A DNA stretch of 64,000 bases from Octadecabacter ascidiaceicola (GCF_900185015.1 NZ_FXYD01000001.1:124001-188000), one strand, 5' to 3'. Counted from the stretch's first letter, positions 25,026 to 35,262 are shown. Notes: generated by a model not told the origin, from the sequence alone. Numbers and translations are program-made.

Positions 25026-25613
25026 ATGCGTGTAGTTTGTATTTTGGCGGCGTTCGCCACAGCGGTATCAGCGGTGCCTGTCACGGCTGACAGCCTGTCG
25101 ACGCGCAACCGCACGACGCTTTTCAGCTCTCAGTTGGACGTTTTGGATGGCCGCGCGTCATCGCAATATGCAAATTCCGTGCGCTTGCAGCCTCCGCGTG
25201 TTGTGGTGCCATCGGCGACCAACACCGGCCCTCAATACAACGGCAATTATCGCGGACAGTTCTTGGACATGGCCAAGTCAGCTGCGCGGCGCAACCGTGT
25301 TCCTGAAGATCTGTTCCTGCGTTTGGTGCAGCAGGAAAGCGCGTTTAACCCCAATGCAGTGTCCCATGCCGGGGCGATTGGGCTTGCGCAGCTTATGCCC
25401 GGCACAGCACAGTATTTGCGCGTTAACCCCCGTGATCCTTATCAAAACTTGGATGGCGGAGCGCGGTACTTGCGTGAACAATATGACACATTCGGCTCAT
25501 GGCGTTTGGCACTTGCGGCCTATAACGCAGGTCCGGGTGCAGTGCAGCAGCATGGCGGTGTCCCGCCATACCGTGAAACACGCAACTATGTACGTGTTAT
25601 CTGGGGCAGCTGA
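25026..25613 (+). CDS. Exported lytic transglycosylase (SLT domain)
   Basis: A 195-residue protein with a signal peptide (1-21, VTADS cleavage region), a 50-residue linker and a compact SLT/goose-lysozyme-like domain (about 78-192). Catalytic Glu104 is in VQQESAFNP, followed by the family motifs [24 protein letters not shown] and [11 protein letters not shown]. It cleaves peptidoglycan glycan strands with formation of 1,6-anhydro ends. Minimal single-domain forms like this often serve envelope machines, but no secretion or conjugation genes are nearby. A possible promoter (TTGCAC ... TACCCT) lies near 24959-24986. Confidence 0.9.
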   Translation: MRVVCILAAFATAVSAVPVTADSLSTRNRTTLFSSQLDVLDGRASSQYANSVRLQPPRVVVPSATNTGPQYNGNYRGQFLDMAKSAARRNRVPEDLFLRLVQQESAFNPNAVSHAGAIGLAQLMPGTAQYLRVNPRDPYQNLDGGARYLREQYDTFGSWRLALAAYNAGPGAVQQHGGVPPYRETRNYVRVIWGS

Positions 25614-25636
25614 TAGCGTTAAGCATTCAGATTTAG

Positions 25637-25670
25637 AAAAGGCGTCACATCAACTGCGGCGCCTTTTGCT
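25637..25670. terminator. Terminator between lytic transglycosylase and ABC transporter operon
   Basis: AAAAGGCG (25637-25644) pairs with CGCCTTTT (25660-25667) around a 15-base loop. It lies between convergent genes and can function on both strands. Confidence 0.7.
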
Positions 25671-25687
25671 TTGATATCATTGAAATA

Positions 25688-27766
25688 TTACTCAGCGGCC
25701 ATTTCGATAACAGGCTCCATTTCGGCCAGATCAGCATCAGACAGGTGGCATTTCACCTGATGACCATCTGCGAGCATCCGAACTGGTGGCACTTCGCTTT
25801 CGCACAGCGACTTTCCAGCCTTGTCCTTCCAGTTGCAGCGCGTTTGGAACGGGCAACCGGTAGGCGGGTTCATGGCCGATGGAATGTCACCATCAAGAAC
25901 GATGTGCTTCTTCTTGATCTTGGTGTCCGCAATCGGAACGGCGGACAAAAGCGCCTCGGTATATGGGTGGTACGGAGGTGCGAAGACCTGATCCGTAGAC
26001 CCCATTTCCACCACATGCCCAAGGTACATTACCATAACGCGATCAGACAGATAGCGCACGATGCTAAGGTCATGCGAGATGAACAGAAGCGTGGTTTTAT
26101 GCTCGCGCTGGATTTCCATCAACAGGTCGGTTACAGCCGCCTGAACCGACACGTCCAATGCGGACACAGGTTCATCGGCCACCACAATCCGCGCATCACC
26201 GGCAAAGGCGCGCGCAATACCGACACGCTGCTTTTGCCCACCAGACAACTGGCGCGGCATTCGGTCTGCAAAGGCGCGGGGCAGCTTTACTAAATCAAGC
26301 AGGTCGAGCATACGTTCACGGCGCTCGTTGTCGTTCTTGCCGATCTTGAAAATCTCAAGCGCGCGCATGATTTGCCGCCCGACGGTCATCGATGGGTTCA
26401 GCGTATCAAATGGGTTTTGGAACACCATTTGCACATCTGCGATGGTGTTGGTGTCGCGCTCTTCAATCGGGATGTTACCGATGCGTTTGTTGTCGAGCAG
26501 GATTTCACCGTCTGTGGCGGTTTCCAGCCCCATCAACACCTTGGCAAACGTGGATTTACCGCAGCCGGATTCCCCAACGATCGCAAGGGTTTCGGATTCG
26601 CGGGCCTCAAAGGACAGCGTTTCGTTGGCTTTGACGACCTTCTTTGATCCGCCGCCAAACAGCGCGGACGCGGCAACCTCGTAGTATTTCTTGAGGTTGT
26701 CCATTTTCAGAACAACACGGCCCGGTTCAGGTTTTTCGGTTTGCGCTCCAGCCACAAGCGGGGCGTTCCAGTCGATCTCGCGATACCGCAGGCACCGTGT
26801 TTCATGGTCGATGTCAGCGTTTTCCATCGAGATGGGGCCGCTGTCACAACGCCCTGCCTCAAAGTAGTCGCAGCGTGGGCCGAAGTTACAACCGTTCGGT
26901 CGCTCATGGGGCAGGGGGAAGTTGCCCGGAATGGCCACCAAGGGGTGCTCGTTTTTGTCGGCTCCGGGCAGGGGGATCGAACGGAACAGTGCCTGTGTAT
27001 AGGGGTGCTGCATGTTGTCGAACACGCCCTCAATGGTGCCACGTTCGACCGCTTCGCCGGAATACATCACGCAGATGCGGTCACAGGTTTCCAGCACGAG
27101 GCCAAGGTTGTGGCTGATGAACAGCATTGAAGTGCCGTATTTTTTGCCAAGGTCCTTCACTAGTTCAACGACAGCCGCTTCGACGGTCACATCAAGCGCG
27201 GTTGTCGGTTCGTCCAAGATCAACAAGGATGGCTTGGACATCAACGCCATGGCGATCACGATGCGTTGCTGTTGGCCGCCTGAAAGCTGATGCGGAAACG
27301 AGTTCAACATGCGTTTTGGGTCAGGCAGCTTAACGTCTGTCACAACTTCCAGCGCGCGGGCGTAAGCCTCTTCCTTTGACACACCTTCGTGGATCATCGG
27401 CACTTCCATCAGCTGCTTGCCGATGCGCATGGCGGGGTTAAGCGACGCCATGGGTTCCTGATAGATCATCGCGATTTCGGACCCGCGAATGTCGCGCAAT
27501 TCCTCGCGCGTCATGGTGTTCATCTCGCGGCCCTTGAACTTGATCGAACCACCAACGATGCGTCCGTTTACGCCGAGGTCCTGCATGACGCCAAGCGCCA
27601 CGGTGGACTTGCCGCAACCGGATTCCCCCACAATACCAAGCGCTTCGCCCGGTTGCAGGGAGGCAGAGAAGTTCATCACCGCAGGGATTTCCCGCAGCCG
27701 TGTGAAGAAGCTGATCGACAAACGGTCGATTTCAAGGATGGGGCCGTTGTAGGGTTGCTTGTCCAT
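25688..27766 (-). CDS. Fused dipeptide/oligopeptide ABC transporter ATPase (DppD-DppF type)
   Basis: A 692-residue protein with two complete nucleotide-binding domains. The first has Walker A GESGCGKST at 47-55, signature LSGGQQQR and Walker B LLILDEPTTALD. The second has a second GESGCGKST near 402-410, LSGGQKQR and IVVADEPVSALD. Each is followed by an oligopeptide/dipeptide C-terminal domain with the cysteine-containing pattern (GCNFGPRCDYFEAGRCDS; GCPFQTRCNWKDKAGKSLCES) typical of Opp/Dpp ATPases. It energises import of peptides or related solutes by the neighbouring permease genes. Last gene of the operon; starts four bases after the dppC-like stop. Confidence 0.93.
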   Translation of the reverse strand: MDKQPYNGPILEIDRLSISFFTRLREIPAVMNFSASLQPGEALGIVGESGCGKSTVALGVMQDLGVNGRIVGGSIKFKGREMNTMTREELRDIRGSEIAMIYQEPMASLNPAMRIGKQLMEVPMIHEGVSKEEAYARALEVVTDVKLPDPKRMLNSFPHQLSGGQQQRIVIAMALMSKPSLLILDEPTTALDVTVEAAVVELVKDLGKKYGTSMLFISHNLGLVLETCDRICVMYSGEAVERGTIEGVFDNMQHPYTQALFRSIPLPGADKNEHPLVAIPGNFPLPHERPNGCNFGPRCDYFEAGRCDSGPISMENADIDHETRCLRYREIDWNAPLVAGAQTEKPEPGRVVLKMDNLKKYYEVAASALFGGGSKKVVKANETLSFEARESETLAIVGESGCGKSTFAKVLMGLETATDGEILLDNKRIGNIPIEERDTNTIADVQMVFQNPFDTLNPSMTVGRQIMRALEIFKIGKNDNERRERMLDLLDLVKLPRAFADRMPRQLSGGQKQRVGIARAFAGDARIVVADEPVSALDVSVQAAVTDLLMEIQREHKTTLLFISHDLSIVRYLSDRVMVMYLGHVVEMGSTDQVFAPPYHPYTEALLSAVPIADTKIKKKHIVLDGDIPSAMNPPTGCPFQTRCNWKDKAGKSLCESEVPPVRMLADGHQVKCHLSDADLAEMEPVIEMAAE

Positions 27767-27770
27767 GGGC

Positions 27771-29225
27771 TTAATCCTTCAGGCTTTCTTCACGCAGACC
27801 ATCCGCGAGAAGGTTGAGGCCGAGTACGAGTGACAGGAGTGCAATCGCAGGTGGCAATGCAAGGTGCTGCGCGAACAACAACAACTTTCGGCCCGCGTTG
27901 ATCGTTGAGCCCCAGTCAGGGCTTTCTGACGCCAAACCAAGGCCAAAGAAGCCCAATGTTCCCAAAAGGATCGTGGTGTAACCGATCCGTAGGCAAAAAT
28001 CGACGATCAGGGGGCCGCGTGCGTTTGGCAGGATTTCCCATAGCATGATGTACCAAGTGCCTTCACCGCGCGTTTGCGCGGCTGCCACGTAGTCGCGTGT
28101 TTTGATATCAAGCGCGAGGCCGCGCACGATACGAAACACGGTCGGCGAGTTCACGAAGACCACGGACACAAAAACCACGAGAATTTCTTTGGGCAGTGTG
28201 AACTTATCAAGCGCCTCTGGCAGGAAGTACAACACGGTGTCTTTTTCCGAGATCCCAGCGACATAGGCGTAGCCTACTGGAATAAGGACAAACGCCAGAT
28301 ACAGGGCATTCTTGCTCGGTTGTGTATGATAGCGCGAGTTGATCAGGACGCCAAAGAAGATCAGCGGAAACAGAAACAAGACCGCGGCCATGTAGTTTGG
28401 AACGCCAAGATCAATGAGTTCCGGCGTCACCAGCAAGAAGAACAACAAGATGACTGGAAACGCGAGGATGAGGTTGGCAACGAAGCTCAGGATCGTGTCC
28501 AGTTTGCCGCCGTAGTAGCCCGCAGGCAGGCCCAGCGTAATGCCGAGCATAAAGGCAAACACGGTCGCGACTGGCGCAATGATCATAACAATTACGGACC
28601 CATGAACCACGCGGCTAAAAATATCGCGCGCTAGATTGTCACCGCCCAAAAGGTAATGCGGGAAAAAGTCAGCGTCTTGGCCATCAGGAACCGGAATGCC
28701 CGGTACTTTGATCTTGAGCCCCGAGATTTGCTGCAACGGATCGTGGGTTGCGATCATGTCGAACACGCCCACGAAGATCGACGTGAAGACCCAGAACATC
28801 ACCAGCGCAAAACCAATCATGCCGACGGTGGAATCAAACAGTTTTCCGTAAAGGCCCAATTTGCGTTTGAAGGTGATCGACAAAGTAAAGGTCACGATCA
28901 GTGCGATCCACACGGGGATGAAACGCTTGCTGATTTCGCCGACAATGCCTGCTTTGCCATAAGGCATGAACCAAGACACAACGATGATTGCCGCAAAGAT
29001 CAGCACGATCAACATGAATATCTGGCCGTTCAGGCGTTCCAGTTGCCCAAGAAGCCCGCCACGCGATTGTATTGTGCCGTCGGCGTTGGCTTGCAGTTTC
29101 ACCTCGGGCGCGAAGAAGCCCACGATGAGTTGCAAAATGACGCCCGCCAAAAATACGCTTGCGGCGATGACAAGGGCGGGGGTGAGGGTGCTCCCGAAGG
29201 AGCCGGTCCAGGAAAGTGGTTCCAT
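27771..29225 (-). CDS. Peptide-type ABC transporter permease (DppC-like)
   Basis: A 484-residue permease, longer than E. coli DppC (about 300) because of extra transmembrane segments in the N-terminal 150 residues and inserted loops. This long form occurs in several alphaproteobacterial peptide-type transporters. The BPD_transp_1 core is in the C-terminal half, with the coupling helix EAA-like region AAQTRGEGTWYIMLWEILPNARGPL in outline (about 385-410). The reading frame is intact. Its natural partner, the DppB-like permease just upstream, is a pseudogene, so the heterodimeric channel cannot be formed from this operon as sequenced. Confidence 0.88.
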   Translation of the reverse strand: MEPLSWTGSFGSTLTPALVIAASVFLAGVILQLIVGFFAPEVKLQANADGTIQSRGGLLGQLERLNGQIFMLIVLIFAAIIVVSWFMPYGKAGIVGEISKRFIPVWIALIVTFTLSITFKRKLGLYGKLFDSTVGMIGFALVMFWVFTSIFVGVFDMIATHDPLQQISGLKIKVPGIPVPDGQDADFFPHYLLGGDNLARDIFSRVVHGSVIVMIIAPVATVFAFMLGITLGLPAGYYGGKLDTILSFVANLILAFPVILLFFLLVTPELIDLGVPNYMAAVLFLFPLIFFGVLINSRYHTQPSKNALYLAFVLIPVGYAYVAGISEKDTVLYFLPEALDKFTLPKEILVVFVSVVFVNSPTVFRIVRGLALDIKTRDYVAAAQTRGEGTWYIMLWEILPNARGPLIVDFCLRIGYTTILLGTLGFFGLGLASESPDWGSTINAGRKLLLFAQHLALPPAIALLSLVLGLNLLADGLREESLKD

Positions 29226-29237
29226 TGTTCTGGCTCC

Positions 29238-29860
29238 TTAAGAAATGCGAATGCGTGGGTTGAGGAAGACATAGCCGATGTCTGAAATCAGCTGCGTCGT
29301 CAGCACCACGACGACGGAGATAACCGAAACGCCAAGCAGCATTTCGATGTCGTTGTTTGAGGCCGCGCGCACGAGTTCCCAGCCGAAGCCTTGGTAGGTG
29401 AACAGGGTCTCAACGATAACAACGCCGTTCAACAGCCACGGGATTTGCAACATAATCACCGTAAAGGGGGCAATCAGCGCGTGGGCAGAACGTCAGAGAC
29501 GTTTTCCTTTGCAACGGTGGAAAACCCCCAGTTGCCTTGAATAATGCCACAAAAGCGCGGGGTGCTGTCAGTTGGTACAGAATTGCCTTCGCATTTCGCG
29601 CGGATTTCACCGTCTGATCCGTCAATGACATAGCCAGGCAAAACGCCGAGCCATTGTCCGTATTTTATAGGCAGGGACTGTGTGTAGCCGCGGTTGTCGA
29701 GAAAGCTGACGACAGCCTCATCAGACATGCGGAAGTTGCCCTGTGTTTTCGCCAGCACTTCAAGCTTTGGATAAAGATTGGTGAGCCAGAAAACGATAAA
29801 CGTCAGGCAGAGAGCCGTAAGGAGCATGACCCCTTAGCGGCGCAGAATACACAGTCCCAT
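29238..29860 (-). pseudogene. Decayed DppB-like ABC permease gene
   Basis: Three independent lesions can be read. (1) A natural start at 29860 gives MGLCILRR, then TAA at 29836-29834 where a leucine TTA is expected, then GVMLLTALCLTF, the family N-terminus. (2) The N-terminal part runs to VSDVLPTR (about 29480). At that point the sequence jumps directly to ALIAPFTVIM of the C-terminal part, so roughly 160 residues of the membrane core (estimated against E. coli DppB) are absent. The junction lies in a short ACGCG stretch that could be the deletion microhomology. (3) GCCCCTTT within ALIAPF lacks one C, shifting frame into the intact C-terminal end (GVVIVETLFTYQGFGWEL). Neighbours are intact. 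Confidence 0.88.
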
Positions 29861-29927
29861 AGTGTACCCCTGTTGGGTTTGCCGCACGCATTATTGGCGC
29901 GATCTTTTTTAGTCGACGTGTCGCGTG

Positions 29928-29959
29928 AAAAAAGGGCCGCCCCGAGTTAAGGGCGGCCC
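29928..29959 (-). terminator. Strong intrinsic terminator between the binding-protein gene and permease genes
   Basis: On the minus strand GGGCCGCCC (29959-29951), loop TTAACTCG, GGGCGGCCC (29942-29934), then TTTTTT (29933-29928). Such a site after a solute-binding-protein gene normally lets that gene be expressed above the membrane components through partial readthrough. Confidence 0.9.
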
Positions 29960-29973
29960 GATTGTCGCGTCAG

Positions 29974-31641
29974 TTAGGCTGCAACAGCGATCTTGTAGAT
30001 CTGTGGCAGGTACGCGATGTGCATATCCCAGCCAACAAAGCCCGGCTTTGAATGGCGGTACAGGGAACGCCAGTAAGGCTGGATCGTGACCGCTTCGTCC
30101 GTGAGGATCTGCTGGATCTTCGCCATCACTTCGCGACGTGCATCTGCGTCAGCCAATGCGTTCGCTTCGTCAAGCAGAGCATCGAATTCCGCATTCGAGA
30201 ATGCAAATTCGTTCCATGCTTCACCAGAACGGTACGCAAGGCCAAGTACCTGCGTGCCCAGTGGACGGTGGTTCCAGTTGGTGGAAGAGAACGGGTACTT
30301 CGACCAGTCGTTCCGGAACGTGGAACCCGGGATGATTGTCCGCTTCACGTTGAAGCCAGCGTCACGCAACTGTGCTGCAACCGCATCAGTTGTGTTCTTG
30401 CGCCAGTCATCGTCGATGGAAGAGATTTCCATCTCGAAGTCAGCCATGCCAGCTTCTGTAAGCAGGGCAAGCGCGCCTTCTGGGTCGTACTCAGTGGCCG
30501 CAACATCAGCCCATTCAGGGTGCATCGGACCAACGTGGTGGTTGCGCGCTGTGCTACCTTGGTTGGCATAGCCAAGCTCAAGGCAAACAGCTGGGTCAAC
30601 CGCCATCTGGATCGCCTTACGGACGCGGACGTCGGCGTATGGTGTCATGCCGTCAACTTCTGCGGCTTGGTTTGGACGAATAACGATCGTCGCAGCAGAT
30701 GCGATTTCAGAACGCTCATAGCCGATTGACTCGAACACTTCGACGAAGTCGCCAACAGTTTCGTATGTCATGTCGATTTCGTCGGCGGCGGCTGCTGCAA
30801 CCCATGCAGACGGGTCAGTGCCGTAGTCGATATATTCGATGCGATCGAGGTAAGCGCCTGCGCCTTCGGCGTAGCCCCACCATTCGTGGTCTTCGTTGCG
30901 AACCAGAACGGACTTAACCCCAACTTCGTGGCTCTCTGGCAGGTATGGGCCAGTGCCAACAGGTGTATTGATCGGGTTATCGCGATCAAGCGTGTTGTGG
31001 TAAATCGCGGCTGGGTAGTCAGCCATGCCCGCAATCAGCGAGATGTCAGATGCTGGCAGGTTTAGAGAAACCTGATGCGTGCCAGTGACTTCGATTGCGC
31101 CTTCGATGGCTTTATTTGTGTCCGCATCAACGATGACGGACATACGGCCCGCCATGGAGTTGCCTTCAGCGTCCTTGTCACACCAATCTGTGATCACACG
31201 CGCAACGTCTTCAGCGGTGAAGTCGTCGCCGTTGTTCCACTTTACGCCTTCACGAACGTTTAGAATGTACTGTGTCGCGTCTTCGTTGACTTCCCAGCTC
31301 GTGAGGAGGGCAGGTGTGAACGTACCATCGGAGTTGTACTCGACGAGATACTCAAGCCAGCCAGCATAAACGAACGCCATCTGCGTCCAGTCCGTTGCAC
31401 GGATGTCCTTTAGCGCACGAACTTCCATCTGCATGCGCATTGTGCCGCCCTGTTGGGCGTGGCCAGCAGCTAGCGCCGGCTGGGTCAGGCCGAGAAGGCC
31501 GTACGCGCCAGCGGATGTGACGCCAAGTGCGGTTGTGCGCGCCATGAATTCGCGACGGTCAAGCTTCCCAGCCATCTCGTCTTTTACATACACGTCGACT
31601 GCTGAATGCAGTGGAGCGCCCGTAAGGGTTTTATTGGTCAT
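29974..31641 (-). CDS. ABC transporter solute-binding protein, family 5 (peptide type)
   Basis: Periplasmic substrate-binding protein (SBP_bac_5) of 555 residues. The start at 31641 has a GGGAGA ribosome-binding site; a longer frame from 31782 is rejected because its first 47 residues are unlike an export signal. The N-terminal region contains [13 protein letters not shown], a twin-arginine-like motif about 28 residues in, followed by a hydrophobic stretch ending ALAAGH. It is therefore probably Tat-exported, as is usual for this subgroup. The body has the family patterns [27 protein letters not shown] in outline and an AIQMAVDP segment. Substrate is unknown: peptides, but also opines or sugars, are possible in this family. 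Confidence 0.92.
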   Translation of the reverse strand: MTNKTLTGAPLHSAVDVYVKDEMAGKLDRREFMARTTALGVTSAGAYGLLGLTQPALAAGHAQQGGTMRMQMEVRALKDIRATDWTQMAFVYAGWLEYLVEYNSDGTFTPALLTSWEVNEDATQYILNVREGVKWNNGDDFTAEDVARVITDWCDKDAEGNSMAGRMSVIVDADTNKAIEGAIEVTGTHQVSLNLPASDISLIAGMADYPAAIYHNTLDRDNPINTPVGTGPYLPESHEVGVKSVLVRNEDHEWWGYAEGAGAYLDRIEYIDYGTDPSAWVAAAAADEIDMTYETVGDFVEVFESIGYERSEIASAATIVIRPNQAAEVDGMTPYADVRVRKAIQMAVDPAVCLELGYANQGSTARNHHVGPMHPEWADVAATEYDPEGALALLTEAGMADFEMEISSIDDDWRKNTTDAVAAQLRDAGFNVKRTIIPGSTFRNDWSKYPFSSTNWNHRPLGTQVLGLAYRSGEAWNEFAFSNAEFDALLDEANALADADARREVMAKIQQILTDEAVTIQPYWRSLYRHSKPGFVGWDMHIAYLPQIYKIAVAA

Positions 31642-31877
31642 GCGTGTTCTCCCTGATGACACGTTTTTGTTTTGCAGGGTTTTTGGAACGGACAACTCGC
31701 ACCGGTTCGCGCGTCTTAGTTTTCGTCCCCCCCTTGGAAACTGCATTGGGCGGGGTTTTTGACCCGCCGTCAACGGCTGCAATCGGCACTTGCGACGTTT
31801 GCATGGTCGTAAATGGGCCGCAAGGCGAAAGCGGGGGGATGCTGCGATGCAGCATTAAATTAAGGAAAATGAACCGT

Positions 31878-32696
31878 TTAAGCCTGCGCAAGCGGCCCTT
31901 TTTTGCGGAACTGGGATGGCGTTAGTCCGGTCTGGGACTGAAACGCCCGTGTGAAGTACGCGGCTGACCCAAAACCGAGATCGCCCGCGATCTGGCGGAC
32001 AGGGAATTTGGTGTCGCGAAGCAGCATTCGCGCCTCAAATAGAATGCGATCGTTCAACAACGATAGCGCAGATTTTCCGCTGGTTTGCTTGCAAACACGT
32101 GCCAGATGGGTCGGCGTAACCCCAAGCTTCGCGGCGTAATCTGCCACGCCATTGTGTTCATGAAAATCGCGCTCGATCAGGTCGGTGTAGGCCGCGACGA
32201 GCCGCGCTGCCGCGGTATCTTTGCGTGCGTCCTTGCTGTCCTCAGATCTGATTTCCAGCTGACGTTCAAAATAGATAGCCAGAAGACCAAGGTTGTAATG
32301 GGCTGCCCGCTGGCCACCTGTTTGGTCTGACTGCAATTCACGCTCAAGCGCGTCGAGATGCACAGCGAGTTCTTTTTGCGCGATTACGTCACGCAAGCGA
32401 AGGTGAACTGGTTCAATTGGCCATTCGTCCGCCATAGCAGATGGGATTGTCAGCATTTGCCCGAACACGGTTGGGCCAACCTCAAATCCGTACATGGTTC
32501 CTGCTGGAATATAGATCAGGTTATTGGCACCAAACCCGCTGGTGAGCCCCGCAATAGTGATGCGGCCTTGACCGCGCGCCACGAAGATAAGTCGCGGTGA
32601 TGTATGGCTGCGCATCGCTTCTGTACGCCAACGCCCTTGGCCAGCATTCTGTGCGATTGCAGTCAAAGCGAGGCGGTTTTGCGGGTCGGTCATCAT
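31878..32696 (-). CDS. AraC-family transcriptional regulator
   Basis: A 272-residue regulator. The N-terminal AraC-type cupin domain (about 20-100) carries RLIFVARGQGRITIAG and an IYIPAGTMYGFEVG pattern. The C-terminal double helix-turn-helix (about 165-265) has the second-helix signature QIAGDLGFGSAAYFTRAFQSQTGLTPSQFR in outline, diagnostic of HTH_18. It is on the same strand and 236 bases upstream of the binding-protein gene, so it is a candidate regulator of the transporter, although this is inference from position. The 31642-31877 gap contains no gene that I can support; it holds an AT-rich GCATTAAATTAA stretch near 31850. Confidence 0.9.
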   Translation of the reverse strand: MMTDPQNRLALTAIAQNAGQGRWRTEAMRSHTSPRLIFVARGQGRITIAGLTSGFGANNLIYIPAGTMYGFEVGPTVFGQMLTIPSAMADEWPIEPVHLRLRDVIAQKELAVHLDALERELQSDQTGGQRAAHYNLGLLAIYFERQLEIRSEDSKDARKDTAAARLVAAYTDLIERDFHEHNGVADYAAKLGVTPTHLARVCKQTSGKSALSLLNDRILFEARMLLRDTKFPVRQIAGDLGFGSAAYFTRAFQSQTGLTPSQFRKKGPLAQA

Positions 32697-32774
32697 CAGC
32701 GGCTATCCCTAGAACATGTTCGAATAGGACAATTTTCACCGTAAATGTGTGTAATTCAAAGACCTTTATGTGGA

Positions 32775-33665
32775 CTATTTGAGATCGCCCACATCTGGTA
32801 GCGGCACGATCTGCCAACGCTTCATACGGGAACGCAACCAAGTACGCTGGCGTTTGGCGTATTGGCGCGTGGCCACGATTATCGCCTCACGCGCCGAATC
32901 GGGGGTGATGTCGCCGTTCAACAATTGGATCATTTCATGGGCCCCGATTGCCTTGGACGACGGCGCTGTTTCGTCCCAGATGGGCCGCATCTTTTCGGCC
33001 TCATCCAAGGCACCAGCGTCCATCATCATATCAAAGCGTTCCGCAATCCGCGCGTTGAGCCAGTCCACATCCGGCATCAGGGCAAGGGCAGTACAGCTTT
33101 TCAGAGGAACAAGTGGTGGCGGCGTATCCGCCTGCCAGTCGCGAATGCTGCGTCCAGTGGAAGCCTGCACTTCATAGGCGCGTTGGACACGGGCGCGGTT
33201 GTTCAAGTCAAGCCCTGTGGCGGTCGCATCGTCCAGCGCGGCGATAAGGTCGGGCAGAGGGATGGCATCCGCTTGCGCCCGAACCGCGGGTGGCGTTGGG
33301 GGGATCTCGGCAAGCCCCTCGGTCAGGGCGCTGAAATACAACCCCGTACCGCCAACGATAATCGGGCGCACACTGTTCATAAAGGGTTTCACATCACGCA
33401 ACCAATCGCCAACGGAATAGGGCGCATCATACGCGAGGTGACTATAAAGGTGATGCGGTGCACGGACTAAGTCTTCTGCTGGTGGTTGTGCCGTCAAAAT
33501 CGGCCAGCCCTGATAGACCTGCAAGGCATCGCCGTTGATAATAACGCCGCCTTGGGCCTCGGCGATTTGCAGAGCCAAACCCGACTTGCCCGATGCCGTT
33601 GGCCCATAAATCAAGACGGGCTTATTGGCGTCAATTTTGGTTAGATCAATCATGCGATGTCCCAT
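32775..33665 (-). CDS. miaA: tRNA dimethylallyltransferase MiaA
   Basis: Adds the dimethylallyl group to N6 of A37 in tRNAs reading UNN codons. 296 residues. The P-loop GPTASGKS is at residues 21-28; [20 protein letters not shown] and [14 protein letters not shown] (in outline) are the substrate-binding signatures; and RVQRAYEV and QLLNGDI lie in the tRNA-binding part. The start at 33665 follows an AGGAGGGGGG ribosome-binding site; the internal ATG four codons later is the alternative. Divergent from pyrH with a 59-base gap. Confidence 0.94.
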   Translation of the reverse strand: MGHRMIDLTKIDANKPVLIYGPTASGKSGLALQIAEAQGGVIINGDALQVYQGWPILTAQPPAEDLVRAPHHLYSHLAYDAPYSVGDWLRDVKPFMNSVRPIIVGGTGLYFSALTEGLAEIPPTPPAVRAQADAIPLPDLIAALDDATATGLDLNNRARVQRAYEVQASTGRSIRDWQADTPPPLVPLKSCTALALMPDVDWLNARIAERFDMMMDAGALDEAEKMRPIWDETAPSSKAIGAHEMIQLLNGDITPDSAREAIIVATRQYAKRQRTWLRSRMKRWQIVPLPDVGDLK

Positions 33666-33724
33666 TGCGTCCCCCCTCCTTTTGCGACATTTTAACGCGA
33701 ACTGAAAGCAGCACCGGAGCGCCC

Positions 33725-34450
33725 ATGTCTGAGACAGAAAAAACCGCCTATAATCGTGTCATGCTCAAGATTTCAGGTGAGGCGTTAATGGGCGATCAGG
33801 GCTTTGGCCTGCATCCGCCCACCGTCGAACGGATCGCGCGCGAAGTGCAAAGCGTTCAGGAAATGGGTGTTGAGATATGCATGGTCATCGGCGGCGGCAA
33901 TATCTTCCGCGGGCTTCAGGGCTCAGCGCAAGGGATGGAACGCACCACGGCGGACTATATGGGCATGCTCGCAACCGTGATGAACGCGCTGGCGATGCAA
34001 TCCGCCCTTGAGGGCCTCGGCATCCACACCCGCGTGATTTCCGCGATCACCATGAACGAAGTGGCCGAACCCTACATTCGCCGCCGCGCCGTGCGTCACC
34101 TTGAAAAGAAACGCATTTGTATTTTCGCGGCCGGTACGGGCAACCCGTATTTCACCACAGATACTGCAGCCACATTGCGGGCTTCTGAAATGGCCTGCGA
34201 AGCGATCTTTAAGGGCACCAAGGTTGATGGCGTCTATGACAAAGACCCGGCCAAACATGACGACGCTAAACGCTACGACAAGATCACATATGACGAGGTT
34301 CTGGCCCAGCACCTTGGCGTGATGGATGCATCCGCCATCGCGTTGGCACGTGAAAACAGCCTGCCGATTGTGGTGTTCAGCCTTGACGCAGATGGAGGGT
34401 TCAAAGGGATCCTTGATGGAACCGGAACATCCACGGTTGTTAGCGATTGA
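33725..34450 (+). CDS. pyrH: UMP kinase PyrH
   Basis: Phosphorylates UMP to UDP in pyrimidine nucleotide synthesis. 241 residues from the ATG at 33725, which follows a GGAG site; the longer frame from 33593 overlaps miaA on the other strand and is rejected. Family motifs: [15 protein letters not shown] (phosphate-binding loop), [39 protein letters not shown] and [11 protein letters not shown]. First gene of the frr-uppS-cdsA-dxr-rseP-bamA series. Confidence 0.96.
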   Translation: MSETEKTAYNRVMLKISGEALMGDQGFGLHPPTVERIAREVQSVQEMGVEICMVIGGGNIFRGLQGSAQGMERTTADYMGMLATVMNALAMQSALEGLGIHTRVISAITMNEVAEPYIRRRAVRHLEKKRICIFAAGTGNPYFTTDTAATLRASEMACEAIFKGTKVDGVYDKDPAKHDDAKRYDKITYDEVLAQHLGVMDASAIALARENSLPIVVFSLDADGGFKGILDGTGTSTVVSD

Positions 34451-34516
34451 AGTTTTTTGCGAAGTTTGTCGTGATCCAGCCTTATTTTCGCCGCCTCGTT
34501 CTTTGAAAAGTGGGTT

Positions 34517-35152
34517 ATGACTGATTTAAGTGCGCCCCAGCCAGACTACTTTGATGTCCTGCTTGATGTGGTGAACGAAACGCTCGGGTGTGATCGATCT
34601 ACCCTGACCCCCGAGACAACCTTTTATGACCTCGACGTTGACACTTACGAATATCAATCGATTTTCGCGCAAACATGCGAGCGTACAGGTAAAAATCTGT
34701 CTAAGGTTGTCAACTCAATGCCTATTTACACACTTGGTGCGTCTGAATGGACTATGACGAGCCTTCAAAATCTTGCGGCATTCAGCCCTAAAGCAGATCA
34801 ACTGCTATTACGTTATAATGTACGCGAGCAGGTTGACACTTTGGGCAGCGTTGCACTTTCGATTGAAGCTGAAACTTATGTTTCGTCAGCTAAGCTGGGG
34901 GAATTGGCTTATCCTGCGCGAACAAAGCGTTATGTTGTGATCTGGTCATTGGTGATCCTTATCGGGTTGGCCTGTATCGTCCCGATTGCCTTTGCGTTCA
35001 TGCCGAGGTGTACGGCGACTTGTGAATTGCCCCGTTGGTCGCTATCGCGCGATGTTTTGCCATTCTTTGGATCAATGGCTGCACTTCTTCTGGCTGCAGC
35101 ATATGTGCCCGGAATCCTAGCGCTTCGAAAGGTAAGGCGTCGACGAGGTTAG
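34517..35152 (+). CDS. ACP-like domain fused to two membrane helices, unknown function
   Basis: A 211-residue protein placed between pyrH and frr, which usually adjoin. Residues 12-60 resemble an acyl-carrier-type helical bundle: ETLGCDRSTLTPETTFYDLDVDTYEYQ aligns by eye (in outline) with the ACP pattern around the DSL motif. The phosphopantetheine serine position is occupied by Thr/Tyr, so it should not carry a prosthetic group. This degenerate form recalls the DUF1493 family. Two transmembrane segments follow at about 138-160 and 180-200, with a basic KVRRRRG tail. Codon usage appears more AT-rich than in the neighbours. Function unknown; the ACP-like reading is a by-eye comparison only. 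Confidence 0.65.
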   Translation: MTDLSAPQPDYFDVLLDVVNETLGCDRSTLTPETTFYDLDVDTYEYQSIFAQTCERTGKNLSKVVNSMPIYTLGASEWTMTSLQNLAAFSPKADQLLLRYNVREQVDTLGSVALSIEAETYVSSAKLGELAYPARTKRYVVIWSLVILIGLACIVPIAFAFMPRCTATCELPRWSLSRDVLPFFGSMAALLLAAAYVPGILALRKVRRRRG

Positions 35153-35262
35153 GCTAAAATTGCTCTGAACCCGCTGATCTGCACAACTTCTGCGCACACC
35201 TTCTATACAAACCCAGCGCATTAACTGTATATCAACCGAAATAACGTGAGAAGAGCAGCACT

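Noticed and set aside
31642-31782. N-terminal extension of the solute-binding protein to 31782
   Set aside because: The 47 extra residues are basic and polar, lie before the export signal, and lack a ribosome-binding site; the ATG at 31641 has GGGAGA.
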